From Candidatus Tenebribacter burtonii (GTDB lineage: Bacteria; Cloacimonadota; Cloacimonadia; Cloacimonadales; TCS61), in the NCBI GenBank assembly GCA_030765625.1, contig JAVCCF010000033.1:1-47753 (forward strand): a DNA stretch of 47,753 bases, read 5' to 3'. The stretch's first letter is position 1. Each line of letters begins with the position of its first letter. This document shows positions 35,351-44,334 of the stretch, one piece after another. The notes under the pieces were generated by a model. That model ran no database searches and was not told the origin of the DNA. It saw only the letters and a list, made by a program, of their open reading frames with translations. The translations under genes and the position numbers were made by a program.

Positions 35351-35594
35351 GAAAAATGAATTTTAAAATCAACCGTTATTATCGCAGTTAAGTTGTCGAA
35401 TTTTGATTGAAAAAACAAATTAAAACAAACAAAAAAAAGAGATTTTTATGAAAAAAGGAAGTTTTATTTTAAATGTGTTAACCATCGAAAAAATGAATTT
35501 TAAACCGTTAATTTTCGCAGATATGAAAAACAAACCAAATAAAAAATAAAAAAAAGGAGATTTTTATGAAAAAAGGAATTTTAGTTTTAATGTC
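35351..35594 (+). repeat. duplicated leader and signal-peptide start of the giant gene
   Basis: Copy A (about 35351-35477) and copy B (about 35487-35594) share the order GAAAAATGAATTTTAAA, an ACCGTTA/CGCAG block, an A-rich run, GAGATTTTTATGAAAAAAGG and a TTTTA-rich signal-peptide start. Copy B leads into the real gene; copy A leads only into a 33-codon frame. A TTGACA (35237-35242) with TCTACT 17 bases later is a weak promoter candidate upstream of both. Confidence 0.6.
35448..35549 (+). pseudogene. 33-codon truncated copy of the giant gene's start
   Basis: ATG at 35448 opens MKKGSFILNVLTIEKMNFKP, then LIFADMKNKPNKK and TAA. The first eight residues mirror MKKGILVL of the real protein at 35566, and GAGA lies before the ATG as in the real leader. 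It is most likely a duplication by-product. Translation could affect the downstream ribosome site, which begins 6 bases after its stop. Confidence 0.4.
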
Positions 35595-36243
35595 CATGTT
35601 TGTAGCTGCTTTTCTTGTAGCACAAACCAATGGTGTAGAAATTCCACAAACGGACTCTACACCTTTTACCACTATCACACTTGATCCTGACGGAGTTGGT
35701 GAGGTAGTTTGTATTGATGTTTATTTAAATTTTAACATTGATGATAGTGCTACTGCCTGGGCAGGAGTCCAGAACGATTTCACAGTTGGTGGTTATACCA
35801 GTGCTGTGACAGTATCAAGTATTGATACAGGTGATTTTGTAGACGATAACATTTTCCGTGCTTACATTAATGCGAGTACACCTATTCCTACAGATATCCT
35901 CAGTCTCTTGATTAGATACGATTATGACGGAGTGAACCAAGTCATAACTGGTGATGGTTATTTGTGGGGATTCCCATGGATGAACGTAGAAGATGGCGCT
36001 GCACCAAGTATTATTTCTTTCACAATTACTTCAAATCATACTAATCCAATTTTAGCAGTTGCTGGCTCAGAAATCGATGTTACATTTGGATCAAATGAAG
36101 AATTACTTGATTTCCCAACGGTACAGCTTCTTGTTGGCACGACAGAGTTATACGTTGCTACTGCTGCTGAAGTAGTGACCACAGGTGATCGCTATAATTG
36201 GGAATTATTAGATATTCCATTACCGGCACTAATCTGGTGTTAA
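35566..36243 (+). CDS. giant surface protein, N-terminal part before a frameshift
   Basis: A 225-codon frame with a signal peptide (MKKGILVLMSMFVAAFLVAQ), then a beta-rich exported domain (FTTITLDPDGVGEVVCIDVY onward), and from about residue 150 an Ig/SwmB-like segment (PSIISFTITSNHTNPI, AGSEIDVTFGSNEELLDFP). It ends at TAA 36241-36243 after PLPALIWC. One base earlier in phase, the frame from 36233 continues with SGVNGLIIVRINGQDINYNA, the natural end of this domain. So one extra base at about 36231 (CTAATCTGG instead of CTATCTGG) splits a single gene. A truncated product would be secreted but would lack the sorting tail. AAGGAGA precedes the ATG. Confidence 0.8.
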   Translation: MKKGILVLMSMFVAAFLVAQTNGVEIPQTDSTPFTTITLDPDGVGEVVCIDVYLNFNIDDSATAWAGVQNDFTVGGYTSAVTVSSIDTGDFVDDNIFRAYINASTPIPTDILSLLIRYDYDGVNQVITGDGYLWGFPWMNVEDGAAPSIISFTITSNHTNPILAVAGSEIDVTFGSNEELLDFPTVQLLVGTTELYVATAAEVVTTGDRYNWELLDIPLPALIWC

Positions 36244-39200
36244 TGGATTAATTATTGTTCGAATTAACGGACAAGACATTAATTATAATGCAGGCACAAA
36301 AGATATAACTAGTGATATTACCTACAAAGGCGATCTTCCTACTTCCACTTATGTCGATCCTTCATTCATAAGCCAAGCGAATGTGGATATTGAAGATGAA
36401 GATTTATTCTGGCTTTGGGATGCCTTTGAAACTATTCAAGAAGGTATCGTTGGTGTGGCAGAAAGCACTCCAGCTGGTGATATTCTAACTTATGTATACG
36501 TAGCTGCTGGAACTTATACCGAGAATGTAAATGTAAATAAATCACTTACTCTGATCGGTGCGAGCAGTGCTGTGGTTACTGTAAACGCAGTGGATGCTAA
36601 GTTATCCGTTTTTAATGTAACCGCAAGTAACGTGACCATCTCCGGATTCACAGCAAGCGGTGCAACCGGGGGAGATGGCAATTTTCTGGATGGCAAAGCA
36701 GGCATATATCTAAATTCCGTAGTAAGTTGTTATATCCATGATAATATTTTAACGGGAAACTTTGATGGGCTTTTCCTATATGAATCGGATAACAACACCA
36801 TCACGGATAATAACTGTTCGAGCAACCAGCAAGGCGTTGGTGTTTATTTGTCTGATACCAACACGTTCACTGGCAATACTTCTAACTTAAATGCAGGTGA
36901 TTACACCGTTGGGTTTGGTTTTAAAATCCAATCTAGTGACAGCAACACATTCGATAACAACACCACTAACTCAAATTATTATGGATACTTTTTGGTGGAA
37001 GGTACTGGAACAGGATGTACCAATACTATGTTAACAGGTAACACAGTTAATAGTAATACGCAGTATGGTATTCGTATGAGTGACGGGATTGCAACCACAT
37101 TAACGGGCAACACCTTCGACTCCAACAGCGAAACTGGTATTTTGGTAAAAGGTGAGCAAACTTCTCTCGTAATTACGAATAACACGATTATCAATAATGG
37201 GGGATCAGGAACTAGGCAAGCCGGCGTCTGGAATCACAGCGCAATTGATGTCTCAACCTGGACAGTACACGATAATAAAATCGTAGGGAACACTTTAGGT
37301 ATCTCCAATGCCGCCCTTGCTGGCGCACTAGACGCAACTAACAACTGGTGGGGAGATGAAAAAGGACCGCTGAATGCTACCTATAACCCTCAAGGTATAG
37401 ATGCCAATGGTGTTAGCGATAATGTTAATTTCTCTCATTGGTGGACAACAGAAGGGAGTGATTTTGGTGCTATAGAAGGTTCTTCCGAGATTGCTATCCA
37501 GCACGCAATTGATAATACTGGATTCATGATTGAAAATGATGTTTATAATACCAACGGGACTATTTCATTGGATGTGAAAACCACTTATCCAACTGCATAT
37601 TTATCATATCTTCCCGAAGAATTGTTGAATGATGCTTTAATAGTATCTGATGCAGCTTTCAATGCAGAAGCAGATATTGTTTTTGAAGGTTTCGGATACA
37701 CAATTCCTTACGATATTGGTGGTCTAGATGAACTCTGGTTAAGCGACATTTTAGGAAGTGCCAATCCTTTGTTCAATCAACCAGCTGGTCCAAATCCTGA
37801 AATTATTACAATCACATTTAATGATTTGGATGATGGAGTGTACAATCTTACAATGAGCAATATTGCTGCCAGAAGCGGCAATTTTGACTCTGCAAATATT
37901 TATAATGAAACTGCTGTTTGTGATTACAATAATGATTACCGCGGCATAACTGATGGCGATGGTTATTTGTTAGGCTACGATACAATAACTCTGCAAGATC
38001 CGATGCAAGTTGCTTTGGGAGGTACTTTTGATATTGTTGATTTAACTCTGGCTTGTAATGTAGCAGATGAAATTACATTCTCTACACAACAAGTTTTTGC
38101 AACCTTCCCGGAAACTCCAGTCCTTTCCAATGACTGGCTGACCGATGCCTGGATTCAAACAGACATAGCTGTACCGGTTGGAACAGAAATCACGATCGAA
38201 GGCTGGGGGCAAACATGGACTAGAATTATGGCTGGGGAGCTTGGTTTCTGGCTTAGTGAAGAAACCTTAGTTCAATATCCATTAGCAGGCCATTCTGGTT
38301 TAACTGTTGATTATGATATCACTGTAACAGGTTTAAATTCTGGACAGTATACTTTAGAAATGTGGTCAGTTACAGCTGCAACTGGTAACTTCAACGAATT
38401 AACACTTCTAGCAGAAATTAGTCAAAATCAATATCAATTGGGTTATGATACAATAGACATTATTGATCCTATCCAGTATGCAATCAATGGTTCAACTCTT
38501 GACATTGTTGATGCTACCCTAGCTAGCAATACTGACGGCACGATAACTTTTGATATTAGTATGGATTATAGTGTTCAAACTCATACTCCAGATTTACCAG
38601 TTCAACTTTTAGTAGATGCGTTCATAGAATCTGATCCTCCCTTAAATTCACAAGCTACTATGGACGTGCAAACACCGTGGGGCGGTGGAGCACTTTTTGA
38701 AAATATCCCTGTTGGCAATTTAACTGATGAATGGTTAAGTGTTTTACTTAATAGTGTTTCTATATATGGTGTAATACCTCGAAATCCACTAATTGGTGAA
38801 ACTGATTATTCTGTAACAGTTACTGTGAAAAACCTTGATGCCCAAGCTCGTACTATCACAATAAGTTCAATAGCATCAGGTTTTGATATGGGTGGTCAAG
38901 AATTTACAGATCCACAATTTACACTGGGAACCGATACAATTACAATTCAGGATCCTATCCAGTATGCTATCGAAAACACCAATCAATACATCAGCGATCC
39001 TATCTGTTATCCAAATGATGTAGTTGAATTTGAGGTTACCGTTAATTATGATGCGGTACCGGTGGATTATACGTTAAATCCTCCACTTCCAAACGATTTA
39101 CTAATGGATGCCAGAATTACATTTGATCCTCCTTTAGTAAATGCTACAATACTGGAATTATATTATGAGGACGGTTCTCTTGGATTTACTACAATTGCTG

Positions 39201-42200
39201 CTGAAACTGCTGAACTCTATCTTAGTGAAGTGATCTATGCTATCAATTCTAATCTTCCTACACGAACTCCACTTATTGACCATACAGGACTTGTACTAGA
39301 TTGGAAAATAAAACTTCAGGGTTTGGATTCATCTCAATACGATATTTACTTTGAAACGATTGCTTCTGATTTTGGAGCAGGCGAAGATGTTTCATGGATA
39401 GAATTTGTATTGGCTGTAAACAATAAGGCATATCAAATTATTGATCCTATTCAATATACAATTGATAATACAACTTTATATGTCGCTACTGTTGATCCAC
39501 TTACCGACGCAGGAATTTTCTTAGATATTGAAACTGATTATGCAGATATCACCGATATTCCTTATATACCAATTGCACCACTAGAGGTGTTATATCTGGA
39601 TGCTCTTATCGAATTGGGCGGAGAACAAAGAGAAACATTCCCTGCCGGTACAGTTGTAACGATAAGAAAATATATCGGTGGAAATTTGGTCTATACTTGG
39701 GAAGAAAAAACATTGCCGGAAGGTGAAAGTTTTGCCTGGCTGAGTGAAATCATGAGCGGGCTATTTGGTGGAGAAGATGAAGATCGTGTTTTCCCGCTGA
39801 GCGCAGCAGATAATACAGTTGAAAGATTTGAAATTGAAATTGATAATATGAATTATAGTAATTATGATTTCACAGTATCGTCAATAGCAGCAACCAATGG
39901 AAACTTTGAACCATACTCAACAGGTGGTAATGTATATGATGATCTTGTTTTTGATACAACTGAAAGGTTTGTAATTGGTTCTGATACTGTACTTGGTGTT
40001 CAAATTCCTTACTTCACAACATTAGAAATCGAAGTGAGTGAAGATCTTACAAGCTGGTATGAGCCAGATTCACAATCTTATGATGATGCCGATCTTATTC
40101 TGGATGCAGCAATCGAACTTGATGTTGATGTAGGCACATTCTACGTGAACCTGAATAGTTACACTGAGACAAATACAGAATTAGCTCTTGGTTATCACGG
40201 GTTCTATATTGATACCGAGAATTATCCTGGACCACATTCATTAATAGGTGGTCCAACAGATGACCCTGGATGTTTTGATTATACCTATCTGGAATACTGG
40301 GCTTCTCGCGGTGTAGACGAAAATGCCTCTGGCGGATGGGAAGAAACCATGTATGATATTATCACAGGTGAACTACCCTTCTTCTACATTGAAGTTACTA
40401 CCGATATTACTGATGTTGGTGCTCAAACTTTTGAACTGATCGATGGTTTACATCATCAGCTTGGCATGGAAGAATATATGCAGTTGGAAGGTGATCATTA
40501 CTTAGGTGATTATGTATTTACAGGCTACGTTTACAGTAAATCACATGATGTCGAGTCCAATGGTGTTGCAGAGCTCAGATCTGACTTGATCACTGTGAAT
40601 ATCACACTTCAAGATCTTGTAGAAACAACTTATCCAGATTTCACTACACTTAATCTGCAAGATCAGGTTCAAGGATCCGATAATTGGATTGATCTGGAAA
40701 TGGGAGAAAATTTTGATATTAATCAATATACAATGTATCTTAATGAAGCTGTAGAATATTACGAATTAGACATCAAAGATGAAACTACCGTAACTAACTA
40801 TGATTTCGCACCACAATATCAGCCGCTATTTTTGATCGATGTTGAATACGGAGATCCGTTCTTTGCTTACTGGAATGCTAAAGGCGTTAATAATGGAGCA
40901 GCTGGTGGATGGGAAGAGATCATGTGGTACATCATCAATGGTGAGCTTCCAATGTTCTATATTGATGTTGCTAACGATCAAACAATGACACTAATCGATG
41001 GTTTGTTATTTGCACTTAACCATTTAATGCCGAGTGACGTAGATGCTGCCTTTAGAATAAATGGTACTTATCCTCTTGGTGGGTATCTGGTAGAAGGTGA
41101 TCTAGTTGGTATCAACGGTACAATGTATGATAACTACGAGATTGTAATGTATATGGAAGAAGCCTACGCAATTCAGTATGATCTCACCATTTATGAACCG
41201 GAAGTAGATGTAATTACTCCGATTTATGAAATGGTAGAAAATGTAGCTTACGATATGTTAGTGGAAGCTCTGGATATGAATGATATATTAGTTGCTTATC
41301 ATCCGAACAGTCTTATTCTGTTTGAAGCTGATCCGTCTGCTTACACATCTCTCGCACCACTCAGGGTCATTTCCAATGGAACTCTTACACTCGAAGATGG
41401 TATTGTTTCCAACCATGTGATTCCTGAACTCATGATCACGATTAATGATGACTTCTCTGATGATGTTCCTCCAATCACTACTGAGCATCCAGGATATTCT
41501 GTAATAGCTGCTGATGTAGTCATTGAAGATCCTTTGTGCTTCGATGTTGATGATTATGTTGTGGATCAGGGTGGATTTGTATATGCTACAATCTGTCTAT
41601 CACCAAATGATCCATTCTATGTACAACTAAATCAAGAAGATCCAGAACCGGCGGAACCATATATCGATCATTATACCATCGAAAGATTCTCAGAGCCAGA
41701 GCAAAATGTATATGATGTAGGTGTCTGGGAATGGTTTGAATCTATCGATTGTTATGATACTGGTGGACAACCGATTGTAACTAGTCCGCTAGCTACAATT
41801 GCATCTGATGACTTTTATGAATACAGAGTTACCGCGGTTTATGTACCTAACAATGATCAAACAGAAAAAGCTGTAAAAACTAAAAAAGAAGTGTCTCCGA
41901 CTGATGAAGGTGCTCAAAGTGAATGGGTTTACAGTGGTGGTGCAGCAGCTATGGACAACATTCCAGCTTATGCTGACTTCACAGTCTTCTTGGAAGGTCC
42001 ATACACAACTGGTGGTTTGATGGTAGATGGCATGACTAAACCGTTAACTTCTCCTTACAATGGAGAAACAATCACTGCACTTCCATTACAAAATGATGAC
42101 ATCATTGATTGGGTTTATATCGAACTTCGTGAGACAGAAACTGGTGAAACTGTTAAAGAATGTAATGCATTCTTGCTTCCTGATGGCTCTGTAGTAGACG

Positions 42201-43777
42201 TAAATGGATACAGTAGTTTACCATTCTTCTACACTACAAGTAAAGAATACTACATTGTTATTAATCATAGAAACCATTTAGCTATTATGAGTGCGGGACC
42301 TAATGTGTTCAGTGACTCTCCAATGGCAGACGACATAGGTGTAATTAACTTATCTGTTGCCGGTTCTGTTTACTTAGATGGTGTCAAAGAAATGGAAACA
42401 GGTGTTTATGCAATGTATTCAGGTGATGCTGATAATAATGGAGAGGTTCAAAACAACGATAAGAACGATTACTGGGCTGTTCAAATAGGACAATCCGGTT
42501 ATCTATCGGCTGACTTTGATCTGAATGGAGAGGTTCAAAACAACGATAAGAATGACTACTGGCAATATAATATTGGTTACGGTTCTGCTGTTCCGGTACA
42601 AGCTGGTGATAACATAACTAAAACTGAACATTCAATTGAAATTGTTGGTAACTCGGGTAATCGTGATATTGTTGGAATTACTTTCACCTTCGATAACTAC
42701 GGCATAATTGGTGATTATTACGAATTTGATGTTATGGTTGCAGCCAGTGATGCAGGAACTAGATTGGGCGATAATCAAATATACATCAACTATAGTACTG
42801 CTGGTTTCGGTTCTAGCATTTGGACTAATAGTAAAGTAACTGTCACAAAAGGAACTCTTACTGCTGGTGATGATTTATATGGATCCCCTCTCTTTGATCC
42901 ACCTATTGTAGTTGATAATACCGCATCTCGAATTAGTATTCAGAACAGCTTTATTTCTGCAGCTCAAGCTGCCATGTATTTACCAACAACACCAACTCAA
43001 TTAGTTCATGTTCAAATAGAAATAGAAAATGCTTTAGCAAGTTCTGGTCTCAGTTTCCAAGGAGACTTAATGACAAATCAACAGTATCAGTCTGACAATT
43101 CAACTCACTACGATCCAGTAATTGCTATTGATACAGTTGATCTACCTCTTCCTGTAATCCTCTCTTCTTTCACTACAGCTTACATCGAAGATACACCGGT
43201 AATCTATTGGACAACCGAAACCGAAACAGGTAACGAGGGCTGGAATGTATACCGTTCCGATTCTCAAAATCTGGGACAGGCTATGCTGCTTAATGAAGAT
43301 GAGTTAATTGGGGGAGCCGGCAATTCTACCGTACCAACTGATTATACTTTTGTAGATATGCATGGTGTAGAAGAAGATTTCACATATTATTACTGGATAG
43401 AGAGTGTAAGCTATAGCGGTGAGACTGAGTTTTATGGTCCGGTCTCTCTAACTATACCTCTTAGTGGCAGTAATCACGGTACACCCGGTACATTAGATAT
43501 TTATGGATTATATAAAAACTATCCAAATCCATTTAACCCAAGTACATTGATAAGTTTTGCACTGGAAGAAGATAGTAATGTAGAGTTGATCATCTACAAT
43601 GTAAAAGGTGAAAAGATCAAATCTATATTTAATGATCATATCTATGCTAATCAAGTTAATAGTGTTGTGTGGTATGGAAAAGATGCAAGTGGTAAACAAG
43701 TTTCAAGTGGTGTTTATCTATATAAACTTATTACTGATACAAAAGAGTATAGTAATAAAATGTTACTGGTGAAATAA
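36233..43777 (+). CDS. giant surface protein, remainder: beta-helix, repeats, dockerin-like, sorting tail
   Basis: Open from 36233, with no start of its own matching a ribosome site (the first internal GTG is 36383); about 2515 codons in the second frame of the gene begun at 35566. Numbered from 36383: right-handed beta-helix with NosD-like turns (about 30-330, NTITDNNCSSNQQGVGVYLS); five units of an unrecognised 155-165-residue repeat starting near 372, 536, 691, 853 and 1018, each opening with a DPIQYAI-type motif; two units of another domain near 1302 and 1492 (GGWEE..YI..GELP.FYI); a fibronectin-like region; two dockerin-like loops 29 residues apart (DADNNGEVQNNDKNDYW, DLNGEVQNNDKNDYW, near 2015-2050); and the C-terminal tail YPNPFNPSTLISFAL to SSGVYLYKLI. 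It is a predicted surface-anchored binding or scaffold protein, if the frameshift is not real or is bypassed. Confidence 0.8.
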   Translation, partial: SGVNGLIIVRINGQDINYNAGTKDITSDITYKGDLPTSTYVDPSFISQANVDIEDEDLFWLWDAFETIQEGIVGVAESTPAGDILTYVYVAAGTYTENVNVNKSLTLIGASSAVVTVNAVDAKLSVFNVTASNVTISGFTASGATGGDGNFLDGKAGIYLNSVVSCYIHDNILTGNFDGLFLYESDNNTITDNNCSSNQQGVGVYLSDTNTFTGNTSNLNAGDYTVGFGFKIQSSDSNTFDNNTTNSNYYGYFLVEGTGTGCTNTMLTGNTVNSNTQYGIRMSDGIATTLTGNTFDSNSETGILVKGEQTSLVITNNTIINNGGSGTRQAGVWNHSAIDVSTWTVHDNKIVGNTLGISNAALAGALDATNNWWGDEKGPLNATYNPQGIDANGVSDNVNFSHWWTTEGSDFGAIEGSSEIAIQHAIDNTGFMIENDVYNTNGTISLDVKTTYPTAYLSYLPEELLNDALIVSDAAFNAEADIVFEGFGYTIPYDIGGLDELWLSDILGSANPLFNQPAGPNPEIITITFNDLDDGVYNLTMSNIAARSGNFDSANIYNETAVCDYNNDYRGITDGDGYLLGYDTITLQDPMQVALGGTFDIVDLTLACNVADEITFSTQQVFATFPETPVLSNDWLTDAWIQTDIAVPVGTEITIEGWGQTWTRIMAGELGFWLSEETLVQYPLAGHSGLTVDYDITVTGLNSGQYTLEMWSVTAATGNFNELTLLAEISQNQYQLGYDTIDIIDPIQYAINGSTLDIVDATLASNTDGTITFDISMDYSVQTHTPDLPVQLLVDAFIESDPPLNSQATMDVQTPWGGGALFENIPVGNLTDEWLSVLLNSVSIYGVIPRNPLIGETDYSVTVTVKNLDAQARTITISSIASGFDMGGQEFTDPQFTLGTDTITIQDPIQYAIENTNQYISDPICYPNDVVEFEVTVNYDAVPVDYTLNPPLPNDLLMDARITFDPPLVNATILELYYEDGSLGFTTIAAETAELYLSEVIYAINSNLPTRTPLIDHTGLVLDWKIKLQGLDSSQYDIYFETIASDFGAGEDVSWIEFVLAVNNKAYQIIDPIQYTIDNTTLYVATVDPLTDAGIFLDIETDYADITDIPYIPIAPLEVLYLDALIELGGEQRETFPAGTVVTIRKYIGGNLVYTWEEKTLPEGESFAWLSEIMSGLFGGEDEDRVFPLSAADNTVERFEIEIDNMNYSNYDFTVSSIAATNGNFEPYSTGGNVYDDLVFDTTERFVIGSDTVLGVQIPYFTTLEIEVSEDLTSWYEPDSQSYDDADLILDAAIELDVDVGTFYVNLNSYTETNTELALGYHGFYIDTENYPGPHSLIGGPTDDPGCFDYTYLEYWASRGVDENASGGWEETMYDIITGELPFFYIEVTTDITDVGAQTFELIDGLHHQLGMEEYMQLEGDHYLGDYVFTGYVYSKSHDVESNGVAELRSDLITVNITLQDLVETTYPDFTTLNLQDQVQGSDNWIDLEMGENFDINQYTMYLNEAVEYYELDIKDETTVTNYDFAPQYQPLFLIDVEYGDPFFAYWNAKGVNNGAAGGWEEIMWYIINGELPMFYIDVANDQTMTLIDGLLFALNHLMPSDVDAAFRINGTYPLGGYLVEGDLVGINGTMYDNYEIVMYMEEAYAIQYDLTIYEPEVDVITPIYEMVENVAYDMLVEALDMNDILVAYHPNSLILFEADPSAYTSLAPLRVISNGTLTLEDGIVSNHVIPELMITINDDFSDDVPPITTEHPGYSVIAADVVIEDPLCFDVDDYVVDQGGFVYATICLSPNDPFYVQLNQEDPEPAEPYIDHYTIERFSEPEQNVYDVGVWEWFESIDCYDTGGQPIVTSPLATIASDDFYEYRVTAVYVPNNDQTEKAVKTKKEVSPTDEGAQSEWVYSGGAAAMDNIPAYADFTVFLEGPYTTGGLMVDGMTKPLTSPYNGETITALPLQNDDIIDWVYIELRETETGETVKECNAFLLPDGSVVDVNGYSSLPFFYTTSKEYYIVINHRNHLAIMSAGPNVFSDSPMADDIGVINLSVAGSVYLDGVKEMETGVYAMYSGDADNNGEVQNNDKNDYWAVQIGQSGYLSADFDLNGEVQNNDKNDYWQYNIGYGSAVPVQAGDNITKTEHSIEIVGNSGNRDIVGITFTFDNYGIIGDYYEFDVMVAASDAGTRLGDNQIYINYSTAGFGSSIWTNSKVTVTKGTLTAGDDLYGSPLFDPPIVVDNTASRISIQNSFISAAQAAMYLPTTPTQLVHVQIEIENALASSGLSFQGDLMTNQQYQSDNSTHYDPVIAIDTVDLPLPVILSSFTTAYIEDTPVIYWTTETETGNEGWNVYRSDSQNLGQAMLLNEDELIGGAGNSTVPTDYTFVDMHGVEEDFTYYYWIESVSYSGETEFYGPVSLTIPLSGSNHGTPGTLDIYGLYKNYPNPFNPSTLISFALEEDSNVELIIYNVKGEKIKSIFNDHIYANQVNSVVWYGKDASGKQVSSGVYLYKLITDTKEYSNKMLLVK

Positions 43778-43796
43778 GAGCTAGTAATTAAAAATT

Positions 43797-43828
43797 AGCC
43801 CTTCAGCAAAAGCTGGGGGGCTTTTTTT
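43797..43828 (+). terminator. intrinsic terminator of the giant gene
   Basis: AGCCCTTCAGC pairs with GCTGGGGGGCT around AAAA (two G-T pairs), followed by a T7 run, 20 bases after the stop. Confidence 0.88.
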
Positions 43829-43836
43829 GTTGCCGG

Positions 43837-43962
43837 TTCATCATTCTTAACTCAATGCTTCGCTGTTAAGGCAAGTCTGATGGTTATTGTTGATCGTTCA
43901 CTCCTGAACGTATTCTTTCATCATTCTTAACTCAACGCTTCGCTGTTAAGTCAAGTCTGATG
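43837..43962. repeat. 46-bp direct repeat, two copies at 80-bp spacing
   Basis: 43837-43882 and 43917-43962 are identical except at two positions. Each contains CTTAAC and GTTAAG, which can pair, and GCTTCGCTGTTAAG. Between them CGTTCA/TGAACG forms another hairpin. With only two copies and inner symmetry this is not a CRISPR. No gene is seen from 43829 to 44017. Confidence 0.75.
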
Positions 43963-44017
43963 TAAGAGATTTCGGAAAGATAACACAAAGTTTCATCTTT
44001 GTGAAATAACATTGTTT

Positions 44018-44052
44018 AACCAGTTCGGGGTAATCCCGGACTGGTTTTTTTT
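44018..44052 (+). terminator. second intrinsic terminator without an upstream gene
   Basis: AACCAGTTCGGG (44018-44029) pairs with CCCGGACTGGTT (44035-44046) and is followed by T's. A smaller CACAAAG/CTTTGTG hairpin lies just before, at 43984-44003. No frame lies between it and the terminator at 43797, so it may end a small non-coding RNA or be what is left of a lost gene. Confidence 0.75.
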
Positions 44053-44299
44053 AGAAGCAATCATTCGCATTTTCTCAACCCTTGGAAGATTGAATTCGTT
44101 GAACAGCAAAACTATGCAACAATGTTCAAATGTTTCTCTGAGAAACCCATAAAACAACTTAATTCAAGAATAGTTAAAATAATATTTAACATACAAAAAC
44201 AATTTATTCAACCTCAAGCTTTAAAATTTTAAGCTTTATTAAACACAAAAAAAATACTTGCTATTAAAATAAAAGTTTAAAATTTGGTATAAAAATTAT

Positions 44300-44305
44300 T
44301 ATAAT
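44300..44305 (+). promoter_or_regulatory. candidate -10 box of the rnf operon
   Basis: A perfect TATAAT sits 29 bases before the rnfC ATG. The -35 position (about 44277) has only TTAAAA, a poor match, so an activator or an alternative promoter is possible. The stretch 44053-44299 is AT-rich without a gene. Confidence 0.35.
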
Positions 44306-44334
44306 TAGTATTCTTCAAAAGAAAGGGAGAAAAT

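Noticed and set aside
35317-35367. 16-codon frame in the leader of the giant gene
   Set aside because: It is short, has a poorly spaced GAGG and is not repeated in the second leader copy.
35448-35549. Regulatory upstream peptide of the giant gene
   Set aside because: It is explained more simply as the cut-off copy of a duplicated leader and signal-peptide start; kept only as a remnant.
36225-36250. Programmed ribosomal frameshift
   Set aside because: No slippery heptamer, no run of a single base, and no internal ribosome-like stimulator next to a stop in the RF2 manner; a lesion or error is likelier.
43837-43962. CRISPR-like direct repeats
   Set aside because: Only two units, 46 bases long with inner inverted symmetry, one short spacer and no cas gene.
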